Source: Lactobacillus hominis DSM 23910 = CRBIP 24.179 (GTDB lineage: Bacteria; Bacillota; Bacilli; Lactobacillales; Lactobacillaceae). Taken from it: a stretch of DNA of 46,263 nucleotides. A program made the position numbers and the translations under genes. The notes below the pieces were generated by a model. The model did no database searches, had not been told where the DNA came from, and worked only from the letters and a program-made list of their open reading frames with translations. Of this stretch, positions 1 to 7,268 are shown piece after piece. Every line of letters starts with the position of its first letter. Positions within the stretch are counted from its first letter, which is position 1. The DNA is taken from NCBI RefSeq assembly GCF_000296835.1, contig NZ_CAKE01000003.1, forward strand, positions 1 through 46,263, in the 5' to 3' direction.

Positions 1-1
1 T

Positions 2-20
2 GAGGCTTATGGCCTCTTTC
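2..20 (+). terminator. Tail of an upstream terminator
   Basis: A short inverted repeat (GAGGC at 2-6, GCCTC at 12-16) is followed by a T-rich run. It probably belongs to a plus-strand gene that ends before the window; part of the stem may lie outside. Confidence 0.4.
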
Positions 21-29
21 TTTATGCAA

Positions 30-76
30 TAAAAAAATCCTGTCGATAGAATATCATAGATATCCATCAACAGGAA
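30..76. repeat. Imperfect inverted repeat
   Basis: CCTGTCGAT near 39-47 faces ATCAACAGG near 66-74 as an imperfect inverted repeat with an AT-rich centre. No T-run follows closely, so its role as terminator or operator is unclear. The rest of the gene-free stretch 1-380 holds a hairpin, a gene remnant and a terminator, listed separately. Confidence 0.3.
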
Positions 77-98
77 AAAGTATAGAGCCAAACAAGTT

Positions 99-138
99 AA
101 AATAGCGTATCGAAATAATGTAATCGATACGCTATTTT
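99..138 (-). terminator. Perfect 14-bp hairpin terminator
   Basis: The arms 99-112 and 125-138 are perfect reverse complements around a 12-nt loop. The hairpin starts right at the stop codon of the SGNH-hydrolase remnant on the minus strand, so it is likely that lost gene's terminator. The A/T-rich ends would let it work in either direction. Confidence 0.6.
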
Positions 139-200
139 TATTGCAATTTTAACTTAATCAACTCAGCTAAATTGTCGATTAGTATTTTATTTTTATGTTT
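138..200 (-). pseudogene. Remnant of a second SGNH-hydrolase C-terminus
   Basis: On the minus strand this stretch reads I-K-I-L-I-D-N-L-A-E-L-I-K-L-K-L-Q followed by a TAA stop at 138-140. It matches the last 17 or so residues of the intact SGNH hydrolase encoded at 381-941, which end NKILIDKLAELIKLKLEK, with only a few differences. Upstream of it (positions above 200) the similarity stops and no open frame continues. It is best read as the 3' stub of a duplicated copy, left by deletion or by recombination between tandem paralogues. Confidence 0.7.
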
Positions 201-264
201 GAAGAATTAGTTTGGTTTGTATAATTGTAGTTTTAGGTTTGGTCCTTGGATTGTTTAAGTGTAA

Positions 265-290
265 GAAAAAAGCTCTGCAAAAGCAGAGCC
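265..290 (-). terminator. Terminator after the SGNH hydrolase
   Basis: GCTCTGC (272-278) pairs with GCAGAGC (283-289) around a 4-nt loop, and the minus-strand product ends in a run of six T. It lies about 90 bp past the stop of the minus-strand SGNH hydrolase. Confidence 0.75.
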
Positions 291-380
291 GACAAACATA
301 TTCAGTAACCAACTGAATTGCACGTCATTTTATTTTTCTTGTTCTAAAAGTATTATATAAGTATAAATTTCATCGAACAA

Positions 381-941
381 CTACTTTTCCAATTTTAGCT
401 TAATCAACTCAGCTAATTTGTCGATTAATATTTTATTTCCGGCTTCATTCAAATGAATACCATCTTTTTGCAATAATTCGTTAGGATAAGGATGCTTGTT
501 TAACACATACGCTAAATCTAGAAAGGGCAGTTCGTTCTTACGAGAGCACTCTTTAGCAACCAATTCAAATTGCAAGGTTCTAGGCCAAGCTTGATCAGTC
601 GCTACTTTCCAATTGGTATAAGATGGACCCATTAAAATAACTTTTTGCTTGCCGATCAATTCTACTAATTCTTCTAAATTCTTGGCATAACGACCAGCAC
701 TAATACCTAAATTTACGCTGGCGTCGTTGGTTCCTAAGCCCAAAACTACTAAATCATATGGAGGCGTAACCCTTAAATCAAGAAAATCTAGTCCTTCTTG
801 GGTGGTAGCTCCGGGTACGGAATGATTTAGAATTTCAATATTAGGAAACCTTTGAGCAAGACTATCAGTAATGATGTCTGTTGGCATTCCGTCTTTAAAG
901 CCAGCTAAGATGGAATCGCCAAAAAGGATTATTTTTTTCAT
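381..941 (-). CDS. SGNH/GDSL-family hydrolase (intracellular)
   Basis: A 186-residue GDSL-type esterase or lipase-like hydrolase. Block I is GDS with the nucleophile Ser10; block II is a Gly near 45; block III is GLGTND with Asn72; block V is D-G-I-H with Asp160 and His163. The full Ser-Asp-His set is therefore present. There is no signal peptide, so it should be cytosolic; the substrate cannot be told. The open frame extends upstream to 1040, but that would overlap the divergent coaA start and add an unrelated 33-residue leader. The ATG at 941 follows an AGAAAAGAAG-type ribosome site and begins directly with the GDS strand, so it is preferred. A 3'-end copy of this gene lies at 138-200. Confidence 0.85.
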   Translation of the reverse strand: MKKIILFGDSILAGFKDGMPTDIITDSLAQRFPNIEILNHSVPGATTQEGLDFLDLRVTPPYDLVVLGLGTNDASVNLGISAGRYAKNLEELVELIGKQKVILMGPSYTNWKVATDQAWPRTLQFELVAKECSRKNELPFLDLAYVLNKHPYPNELLQKDGIHLNEAGNKILIDKLAELIKLKLEK

Positions 942-1019
942 ATTAAAAACTTCTTTTCTTTCTCTCAATATATATGATAGGCTGAACAGTGATGAATTAC
1001 TAGTAAAGAGGGCGAGAAT

Positions 1020-1853
1020 TTGAAAAACGAATTTATTCATATAACCCCGCAGAAATGGCAGGAATTTAACCCTCCAAGCACTGACTTTTTAGCCGACTAC
1101 TTAGTCTGGCAGCTAAAAAATTATGATAACTTGCAAAAGGAAAAGAAGACTTTTTTAGAGCTAAAAAAAGCACCATTCATTATCGGAGTTGCTGGATCAG
1201 TTGCTGCTGGTAAGTCAACTTTTGCACAAAAGTTAAATGATTTATTAGCTAGAAAATTTCCCCAATTAAAAAGCATCGTAGTTTCAACAGACGGCTTTTT
1301 AATGTCGAATGCTGAATTGCAAGCTAAGGGAATTATGGAGCAAAAGGGCTTTCCATTTTCTTTTAATTGGCGAGCTTTAACCAATTTTTTATGTGCAGTA
1401 AAAAGCGGTAAGCAAAATGTACCGTATCGCTTATATTCGCAAGAAATTTCTGATTTAGTTCCAGATAAAATAGGAAAAATTAACGATATCGATATTTTAA
1501 TTATCGAAGGGATTAATATTTTACAAATCCCGCCAAATGCTCAAGGTCAAATTCCGAGCGATTTTTTAGATTTAGGCATTTATTTGGATAGTTCTGATGA
1601 TAATTTAGAATATTGGTTTATGGAGCGGTTCCATAATTTGCTCAAGCAAAATAAGAGCAATCCCGGTAATTTTTATTATGAATGGGCTAATGGTCCAATT
1701 AAAAAGGCGGATGCTATGGCTAAGCAGGTTTGGCGCGATGTTAATTATAAGAACTTAGTTGATTATATTGCACCAAGTAAAGAGCGCGCTGATTTAATTA
1801 TTGAAAAGCAAAAAGATCACTCATTTAGCGATTTTTATATTAAGAAATTTTAG
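1020..1853 (+). CDS. coaA: Type I pantothenate kinase
   Basis: Phosphorylates pantothenate with ATP, the first committed step of coenzyme A synthesis, in the cytosol. The P-loop GVAGSVAAGKST spans residues 56-67. It is followed by the family signatures S-T-D-G-F-L, the M-x-x-K-G-F-P segment and L-I-I-E-G-I-N-I-L-Q, as in bacterial CoaA of the uridine-kinase-like fold. The 277 residues are somewhat shorter than the usual 300-320, with the difference spread over the ends. The start is a TTG at 1020 behind an AAGAGGG ribosome site; no better ATG lies near. It is followed after 12 bp by efp, so the two are probably co-transcribed. Confidence 0.93.
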   Translation: MKNEFIHITPQKWQEFNPPSTDFLADYLVWQLKNYDNLQKEKKTFLELKKAPFIIGVAGSVAAGKSTFAQKLNDLLARKFPQLKSIVVSTDGFLMSNAELQAKGIMEQKGFPFSFNWRALTNFLCAVKSGKQNVPYRLYSQEISDLVPDKIGKINDIDILIIEGINILQIPPNAQGQIPSDFLDLGIYLDSSDDNLEYWFMERFHNLLKQNKSNPGNFYYEWANGPIKKADAMAKQVWRDVNYKNLVDYIAPSKERADLIIEKQKDHSFSDFYIKKF

Positions 1854-1865
1854 GAGATAAGAATA

Positions 1866-2441
1866 ATGACACAAGCTATTGAATTGAAAAAAGGTATGAT
1901 TTTTAACCAAGATGGCAAATTAATTGAAGTATTAAAGAGCAACCACCACAAGCCTGGCAAAGGCAACACTGTGATGCAAATGGACTTAAGAGATATTATT
2001 AGTGGCGCCGTAGTTCACAAGACCATGCGTCCTAGTGAAAAAGTTGAATTAGTCGAAGTATCTTTGAAAAAGGCCCAATATCTTTATGACGATGAAACAA
2101 ATTATATTTTTATGGACCAACAAACTTACGAACAGTATATGATTCCTAAGGAGCACTTGGAGCAAGAATCAAAATTCTTGATGCCTAATATTGATGTTGA
2201 ATTGAAGTTTACCGATGAAGGTAAATTAATTGGTATTAATTTGCCATCAACAGTCAAAATGAAAGTTAAGGAAACTCAACCTGGTATTAAAGGCGCAACT
2301 GCTGCAGCTGGTGGCAAGCCTGCAACTATGGAAACTGGCCTAGTAGTAACAGTGCCTGATTTTATTAATGAAGGCGAAGAATTAATCATTGGTACTGAAA
2401 ACGGTGACTACAAAGGTCGTGCAGACAGTGTTAGCCGCTAA
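1866..2441 (+). CDS. efp: Translation elongation factor P (paralogue)
   Basis: EF-P binds between the P and E sites and relieves ribosome stalling at proline runs. The 191-residue protein has the KOW-like N-terminal domain with the loop H-H-K-P-G-K-G-N; its tip lysine is Lys32, the residue modified in Bacillus EF-P. Two OB domains follow, ending with the typical G-x-Y-x-G-R-A stretch. The loop and the following strand (N-T-V-M-Q-M-D-L) differ from the common K-P-G-K-G-x-A-F-V-R form, so it may be the divergent member of the EF-P pair known in lactobacilli. It starts 12 bp after coaA behind an AGGAGA site. Confidence 0.93.
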   Translation: MTQAIELKKGMIFNQDGKLIEVLKSNHHKPGKGNTVMQMDLRDIISGAVVHKTMRPSEKVELVEVSLKKAQYLYDDETNYIFMDQQTYEQYMIPKEHLEQESKFLMPNIDVELKFTDEGKLIGINLPSTVKMKVKETQPGIKGATAAAGGKPATMETGLVVTVPDFINEGEELIIGTENGDYKGRADSVSR

Positions 2442-2521
2442 GCCTTCCTAAATATGCAAATATTAAATTTTTGAATAATCTTTTATATATAAAATTTTAA
2501 ATAAAATAGTTATATATTATA

Positions 2522-2550
2522 TTGCATAGAAAGCACTTTCATTTTAAAAT
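2522..2550 (+). promoter_or_regulatory. Promoter with a cre-like palindrome in the spacer
   Basis: The -35 TTGCAT (2522-2527) and -10 TAAAAT (2545-2550) are 17 bp apart. The spacer holds AGAAAGCACTTTCA (2528-2541), which fits 12 of 14 positions of the CcpA cre consensus (TGWAANCGNTNWCA), differing at position 1 and at the central G. A repressor bound here would block RNA polymerase. It serves the PAS-like gene at 2586. Confidence 0.5.
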
Positions 2551-2585
2551 TAGAGTGTAAGTTTTAATTTTAGGAAGTGTTTATT

Positions 2586-3320
2586 ATGGCAGAACCAAAA
2601 TGGTTAAAAGATATTAATAAAGAAGATTATATGAAAGAAGACTTCGAAGCTTCTGGCAAGTCACGTTATACTGTCGAAGGAATTGATAAAAACGATCCTG
2701 ACTGGTTAGATAAGGCTGCTAAGAAAGTTGGCGCAGCTGAAGGTGACGACTACGTTAAGCTAGATGCAGGATTACTTACTGTAAATCAACTTAACTGGAT
2801 GCTTCGTAAGACGATTGGCGAATTAACTTATGTTGATGATAATAACCAATTCTTGTGGTATAACAGACCAACTGATCCAGATAAGAAGATGCTGGCAGGC
2901 CGTACTCGGAATCAAGTAGGTGACACTATGGGAGCTGTTCACCCAGATGTTGGAGACGTAATTCCTGAAGCTAAAAAAGTAGTTTATGCCTTGCGTCATA
3001 AAGTTGGCGGCCACGATGAAGTTAAGATGCCTGTACCAAATGGTAATCGTCACAAGATGATCTTGCACAATTACAGAAGAATTGAAGATGAAGAGGGCAA
3101 TTACGTAGGTATTTATGAATGGGTACAAGATTTATATCCATTAGTAAAATACTTCTGCGAAACTACTGGTCAAAAGTTAGTTGACGATCCAGACGCTGTC
3201 AGTGGTGCAACATTTAAGCGTGACGCAGATGCTGCAACTGGAGCTTCAAGAAAGGCTGAAATGCCAAAAGAAGTTAAACCAGAAAAGCCTGATTCATCAT
3301 CTGGTGCTTCACATCATTAA
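2586..3320 (+). CDS. PAS-domain protein with tandem flavinylation-like tail motifs
   Basis: A 244-residue soluble protein. Residues about 60-190 form a PAS domain of the type found at the C-terminus of DUF438 proteins (G-x-L-T-x-x-Q-L-N start, V-H-P near 118-120, Y-x-G-x-x-E-x-x-Q-D-x-x-P-L end). The tail after T-G-Q-K-L-V-D-D-P carries three D-x-x-[ST]-G-A-[ST] motifs: DAVSGAT (203-209), DAATGAS (215-221) and DSSSGAS (236-242). These resemble the signal where ApbE attaches FMN to Thr or Ser. No signal peptide or membrane segment is present. An N-terminal acidic region (1-55) is of unknown function. The ATG at 2586 is chosen over an in-frame GTG at 2577 because the latter lies inside the AGGAAG ribosome site. 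Flavin attachment is inference; a related protein lies at 8142. Confidence 0.8.
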   Translation: MAEPKWLKDINKEDYMKEDFEASGKSRYTVEGIDKNDPDWLDKAAKKVGAAEGDDYVKLDAGLLTVNQLNWMLRKTIGELTYVDDNNQFLWYNRPTDPDKKMLAGRTRNQVGDTMGAVHPDVGDVIPEAKKVVYALRHKVGGHDEVKMPVPNGNRHKMILHNYRRIEDEEGNYVGIYEWVQDLYPLVKYFCETTGQKLVDDPDAVSGATFKRDADAATGASRKAEMPKEVKPEKPDSSSGASHH

Positions 3321-3341
3321 TTTGATATTTAAATACAAACG

Positions 3342-3376
3342 AAAAGAAAGCAAGATTAATCTTCTTGCTTTCTTTT
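3342..3376. terminator. Bidirectional terminator
   Basis: A 13-bp stem (arms 3342-3354 and 3364-3376, loop 9 nt) with A- and T-rich flanks lies between the convergent PAS-like gene and the surface-protein gene, so it can end transcripts from both sides. Confidence 0.85.
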
Positions 3377-3387
3377 TTATGTAATGC

Positions 3388-6300
3388 TTATTTCTTTTTC
3401 TTGCGACCAATAACGTAACCAATTGCTCCAATTACAGTGGAAGCTGCAATACTGATTAAGCCAGCTACTTCAGTTGATAAAGTTGCACCTGCTCCTGATT
3501 GTGGTAATTTCTCGTTATTAGTTGTAACGTTAGTTGATTGTGGACTTTCTCCAAGGGGCCTTACATTTAGAGAAGGATTTGGATTAAGGAATGAAGAAGT
3601 ACTTTTTTCAGAACCTGAAGTATTTGAAGAATTGTTGTCAGAATCAGTTGGTTTATTTACTGAAGAGTCGCTTGAAGATGAATTATTGTCATCTTGACCA
3701 GGATTTTCCGATTTAACTGGATCTTGAGTATCTGAACTAGGATCATCTGGATCAGATGGTTTGTTATCGTCAGGATTGTCGGGGGTAACCGGAGTATCTG
3801 GAGTATCTGGAGTGTCAGGATCAACAGGGGCTTCGTCTTTTACTGGTACGTAGTTAACTTCGACTTCTCTGATCTCGTCTTCGTCATTTTCTAAATCTGG
3901 AACTGGAACTGCACGTTCTTCAATTTCATCAGCTTCAATTTCACGATCTTCTGGATCATCCAAGAATTTAGGATATTTAACAACTGCTTTATGTTTATCT
4001 ATCTTCTCAACTTTGTAAGAAGACCATTTACCTGAATTTCCTTCAGTCTTATGCAATTCCCAGTCGCTGTATTCCCATTCATTAGTATTTGCACGAGCTG
4101 ATAGTGCAGAAGCTGGATTTACATTGTTTTTATGAATTTTTTTTCTAACGTAAGTAACCTTTTGAATCTCACTTAGTTTTCTTTCTTCATTAGGTTTTAC
4201 CACGTAGATGTGACGAATCCAGCGCTTGATTAAATCGCCATCTTCATAGTCGTAAGCGTATTTTTCGTCAGCTTCAATAGTTATAGTGATATCGAGTGAA
4301 GCGTTGTTAGGATAGTCGCTTGCTAGAATATCTTTTTCAGGCATTCCAGTTACTTGAGTAATGTGGTAGCCTTTAGGAATTTGATCCTTAATTTTTTCGT
4401 TTAGCTCAGCTAAAGTGAGTTTTTGACTGCCTTTAAGGTCAATCTTATCAAGTTGCTTGTCAGCAAGTTTACCATCCTTATCTTTAATGTTAACTTTGAT
4501 GTCTATGCTGTTTACTTGGCTATATTTTACGTAAACTGTTTCATCTTTATCATCACAGTTAACATCTTTTTCTTCAACGACGTTGTCTAGCTTGCCATCA
4601 ACGTAAGATGCATAACCGTTAAATTGTTCAACATTGAATTTTGACCAGCCCTTGGCAGAACCATCAGCTAAAACCCAGTGAGTCCAGCTTTCTTTGCCTT
4701 CATCGATAATCTTGTTTCTCGTATAAGTTACGCTTTGAGTTTCAGTTTGCTTTTTGCCATTTGGCAAAGTGATATCGATTGTTCGAGTAATCTTTTTAAT
4801 AAAGTCGCCTTTTTCAGGATCTTCAACATCTTCAGGAGTGATTACTTGAGCAGGCTTTTTGATAGTGACAGTGATATTAAAAGATTGTTTTTCTTTTTCA
4901 GCAATGATGTCTTTTAAGCCGTCAACTTCAATTATTTGGTAATCTTTAGGAAGATTTTTGCTAATAATTTCGCTTAAACGACTCGCAGAATATATTTCGC
5001 CTTTTCGTAAGTCGATTTTATCTAAAGTTTTAACAACTTTTCCATCGCTGGTTTCATAAGAAATCTTAATGTCAGCGTACTTTTCAGTGATATAAGTTAC
5101 GTTAACAACTTCGTCTTTAGCGTCGCAGTTAACATCTTTTTCTTCAACGACGTTGTCTAACTTGCCATCAACGTAAGATTGGTAACCTGAGATTTGGTCA
5201 ATGTTGTATTTAGCCCATCCCTTGTCAGGACCTGCTAATTCCCAGCCAGTGTAAGAAACTTTACCGTCCTCTTCAATACGATTTCTTTGGTAAGAAACAG
5301 TTTGAATCTTTTGCTTAGTTTCTCCATTAGGGAGCGTGATGTTGATAGTACGTGTAATGCGTTTTACAAGACCTTCTTTTTCAGGATCTGCTACATCATT
5401 AGGGGTAATTACTTTTTTAGGCTTTTTAACGATTGCAATAATGTTTACTGATTTGTTCTCAGTATCTGCAGTAACATCGTCTAAATCTTTAATGTTTATA
5501 ATTTCGTATCCAGTAGGTAGGTTCTTGTTAATGATATTTTCAAGAGCATCTTTAGTGAAAGTTTGGTCTTTTGCTAAATCAATTTTATCTAAGTCTTTGA
5601 TAGTTTTTCCATCTTCAGTTTTGTAAGAGATCTTGATATCAGCGAATTTTTGATTTACGTATGAAACGTAAACAAATTCATCTTCGTAATCGCAGTTAAC
5701 GTCTTTTTCTTCAACGACATTGTTTGGCTGACCATCAACTAAGGAAGTAAAGTTGTCGATTTGTTCAATATTAAATTTGTCCCAGCTTTTATTTGAACTC
5801 ATTAATTCCCAACCAGTATAAAAAATCTTGCCGTCTTCTTCGATTCTATTTCTTTGGTAAGAAACAGTTTGAATTTTTTCTTTACTTTCACCGTTAGGAA
5901 AATCTATTTTTATGCGACGAGTGATATGTTTCACTAATCCTTCTCGAACAGGATCTGCTACATCGCTAGGAGTAATTACTGTTGTTTTCTTTTTGATAGT
6001 TACCGAAATATTGTGAGATTTGTTTTCAACGTCTGCAGTGACATCATCTAAATTGCTAATATTCACTATTTCATAACCATTAGGCAAATTATTGTCAATA
6101 ATGCTTTTGAGTTCATCTTTTGAAACAAATTGATCTTTTATAAGATTAATTCTATCCAAATCTTTAATAACTGAGCCATAACTCGTTAAATAAGAGATTT
6201 TGATGTCAGAGTATGCTTTATCTGAAATGTTGGATGTAGAGTCTTTTTGTGATCCGACTTCACTGAGTAAAGAAGCAGGATTTTTTTCTTCAGTTTCTGT

Positions 6301-6426
6301 TTCAGTAGTTGCTGCTGAAACAAGTGGAGCGCAAGTACTTGATAAAATACCAAAGCTCAGTAAAACTGCAGCTGCTCCTTTTGATAACTTGCGGATTGCA
6401 AATTGTGTCTTTTTTGTCTTAAACAT
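3388..6426 (-). CDS. Mub-type cell-wall-anchored mucin-binding-like surface protein
   Basis: A 1012-residue adhesin-like protein anchored by sortase. The N-terminus has a YSIRK-like signal (FAIRKLSKGAAAVLLSFG, residues 9-26) with likely cleavage after SA near 38. Four repeats of about 190 residues follow (about 72-265, 265-450, 450-640 and 640-860). Each has an A-D-I-K-I-S-Y...L-D-K-I-D-L part like MucBP_2 and a P-N-G-x-x-x-x-x-Q-T-V-S-Y-x-R-N part like Mub_B2. The first three share E-E-K-D-V-N-C-D, with Cys245, Cys434 and Cys624. An acidic Pro/Ser/Asp-rich wall spanner (about 865-970) leads to LPQSG (974-978), a hydrophobic helix and K-K-K-K. The start follows GGAGGA at good spacing. Mucin binding is inferred from the family only. 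Confidence 0.9.
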   Translation of the reverse strand: MFKTKKTQFAIRKLSKGAAAVLLSFGILSSTCAPLVSAATTETETEEKNPASLLSEVGSQKDSTSNISDKAYSDIKISYLTSYGSVIKDLDRINLIKDQFVSKDELKSIIDNNLPNGYEIVNISNLDDVTADVENKSHNISVTIKKKTTVITPSDVADPVREGLVKHITRRIKIDFPNGESKEKIQTVSYQRNRIEEDGKIFYTGWELMSSNKSWDKFNIEQIDNFTSLVDGQPNNVVEEKDVNCDYEDEFVYVSYVNQKFADIKISYKTEDGKTIKDLDKIDLAKDQTFTKDALENIINKNLPTGYEIINIKDLDDVTADTENKSVNIIAIVKKPKKVITPNDVADPEKEGLVKRITRTINITLPNGETKQKIQTVSYQRNRIEEDGKVSYTGWELAGPDKGWAKYNIDQISGYQSYVDGKLDNVVEEKDVNCDAKDEVVNVTYITEKYADIKISYETSDGKVVKTLDKIDLRKGEIYSASRLSEIISKNLPKDYQIIEVDGLKDIIAEKEKQSFNITVTIKKPAQVITPEDVEDPEKGDFIKKITRTIDITLPNGKKQTETQSVTYTRNKIIDEGKESWTHWVLADGSAKGWSKFNVEQFNGYASYVDGKLDNVVEEKDVNCDDKDETVYVKYSQVNSIDIKVNIKDKDGKLADKQLDKIDLKGSQKLTLAELNEKIKDQIPKGYHITQVTGMPEKDILASDYPNNASLDITITIEADEKYAYDYEDGDLIKRWIRHIYVVKPNEERKLSEIQKVTYVRKKIHKNNVNPASALSARANTNEWEYSDWELHKTEGNSGKWSSYKVEKIDKHKAVVKYPKFLDDPEDREIEADEIEERAVPVPDLENDEDEIREVEVNYVPVKDEAPVDPDTPDTPDTPVTPDNPDDNKPSDPDDPSSDTQDPVKSENPGQDDNNSSSSDSSVNKPTDSDNNSSNTSGSEKSTSSFLNPNPSLNVRPLGESPQSTNVTTNNEKLPQSGAGATLSTEVAGLISIAASTVIGAIGYVIGRKKKK

Positions 6427-6461
6427 AGTTTGTATCCTCCATGCGTATACAATTACTTAAT

Positions 6462-6519
6462 TAATACGTAATAATATTGAATTCGTTTTCACGATAAACA
6501 ATGTATATATTACGTATTA
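6462..6519 (-). promoter_or_regulatory. Promoter region with long inverted repeat
   Basis: TAATACGTAATA (6462-6473) and its exact reverse complement TATTACGTATTA (6508-6519) flank the likely minus-strand promoter of the surface-protein gene. Each arm carries the core palindrome TACGTA. A TTGTTT-like -35 and a TATTAT-like -10 can be read between and over the arms. A dimeric regulator bridging the two sites is plausible but unproven. Confidence 0.4.
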
Positions 6520-6584
6520 TTTATGAAAGATCTATGTTTAGACTATGAATGAAATTTGCCTGAATAATGATTTTTTTGTGAACA

Positions 6585-6618
6585 AAAATGGCTTAACTAT
6601 GCATAGCTAGGCCATTTT
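6585..6618 (-). terminator. Terminator after mscL
   Basis: AAAATGGC (6585-6592) pairs with GCCATTTT (6611-6618), and the loop holds a further palindrome (CTATGCATAG). It lies just past the mscL stop, with a T-rich minus-strand end. Confidence 0.65.
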
Positions 6619-6622
6619 GAAA

Positions 6623-6994
6623 TTAATTTTTTTCTTTTAAGAGATCTCTAATTTCTTTGAGATAGAGTTCAGAATTTTCAATTTCTTTTTTAGTTTCTTC
6701 TTTTTTCTTAGGCATTAATTTATTAATTAGTTTAACTAGTAGAAAAACGACTAAAGCAATAATCAGAAAATTAATAACAGCGTTTAAAAATTCTCCGTAT
6801 TTGAAAGTTGCTTCAGCGATTGAAAACTTTAAATCCGAAAGATCAATTTTTCCGATAAATAATCCAATTAGAGGGTTAATTAGGTTTTTGACCAGCGAGT
6901 TAACGATAGCAGTAAAAGCAGCACCGATAATTACCCCAACAGCGAGGTCCATCATATTTCCACGCGAAATAAATTCCTTAAATTCTTTGATCAT
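6623..6994 (-). CDS. mscL: Large-conductance mechanosensitive channel MscL
   Basis: A 123-residue channel that opens under membrane tension to release solutes in hypo-osmotic shock. The family signature [20 protein letters not shown] is at residues 8-27 and begins TM1. TM2 lies near residues 68-92, followed by the charged cytoplasmic helix ending [10 protein letters not shown]. Length and architecture are normal for the family. The ATG follows GAGGAAG. It appears to be a single-gene unit between the surface protein and the divergent pnuC. Confidence 0.95.
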   Translation of the reverse strand: MIKEFKEFISRGNMMDLAVGVIIGAAFTAIVNSLVKNLINPLIGLFIGKIDLSDLKFSIAEATFKYGEFLNAVINFLIIALVVFLLVKLINKLMPKKKEETKKEIENSELYLKEIRDLLKEKN

Positions 6995-7136
6995 AATGTC
7001 ACTTCCTCAAAAATAAATTTTTAAATTTATAAAAATTATACTGAAAATGGCATTTAGACGCGAGAAATAAGCAAATTAATTTTTATTTGTACTAGCGAAA
7101 ATTGAGACCTCTTTATTTAGTGAGAAATGTCAATAC

Positions 7137-7164
7137 TTGTTTTGAATTTTATCTCATATATACT
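7137..7164 (+). promoter_or_regulatory. pnuC promoter
   Basis: A -35 TTGTTT (7137-7142) and a -10 TATACT (7159-7164) are separated by 16 bp. The predicted transcript carries a leader of roughly 95 nt containing the riboswitch-like element. Confidence 0.6.
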
Positions 7165-7174
7165 AGATATCGAT

Positions 7175-7262
7175 GTGTTTATTAATAAAAACACGGATAA
7201 GGCACAAGATGTTGTATTTTTAAAATAACAACTATTGTGAACCTATTAGATATATGAGGAGA
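7175..7262 (+). ncRNA. Probable NAD+-II (pnuC-type) riboswitch
   Basis: The pnuC leader can fold into a short hairpin (GTGTTT 7175-7180 with AAACAC 7189-7194). Next comes a stem CACAA (7203-7207) with TTGTG (7235-7239), capped by an inner GTTGT/ACAAC helix. The single strands GGATAAGG before and GAACCTATT after this stem sit just ahead of the ribosome site AGGAG (7257-7261). The known NAD+-II class is a compact pseudoknot found next to pnuC in Lactobacillales that hides the ribosome site when the cofactor is bound; position and architecture fit. The assignment is from memory of the class, without a covariance-model search. Confidence 0.65.
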
Positions 7263-7268
7263 GTTTGT

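Noticed and set aside
942-1040. Longer start for the SGNH hydrolase
   Set aside because: It would overlap the divergent coaA start and add a leader not shared by the family; the ATG at 941 has a ribosome site.
1121-1384. 87-codon open frame opposite coaA
   Set aside because: It is fully inside the P-loop region of coaA on the other strand and has no ribosome site.
3437-6460. Several open frames on the plus strand within the Mub-type gene
   Set aside because: They lie antisense to a repetitive, clearly coding gene, have no ribosome sites and no recognisable domains.
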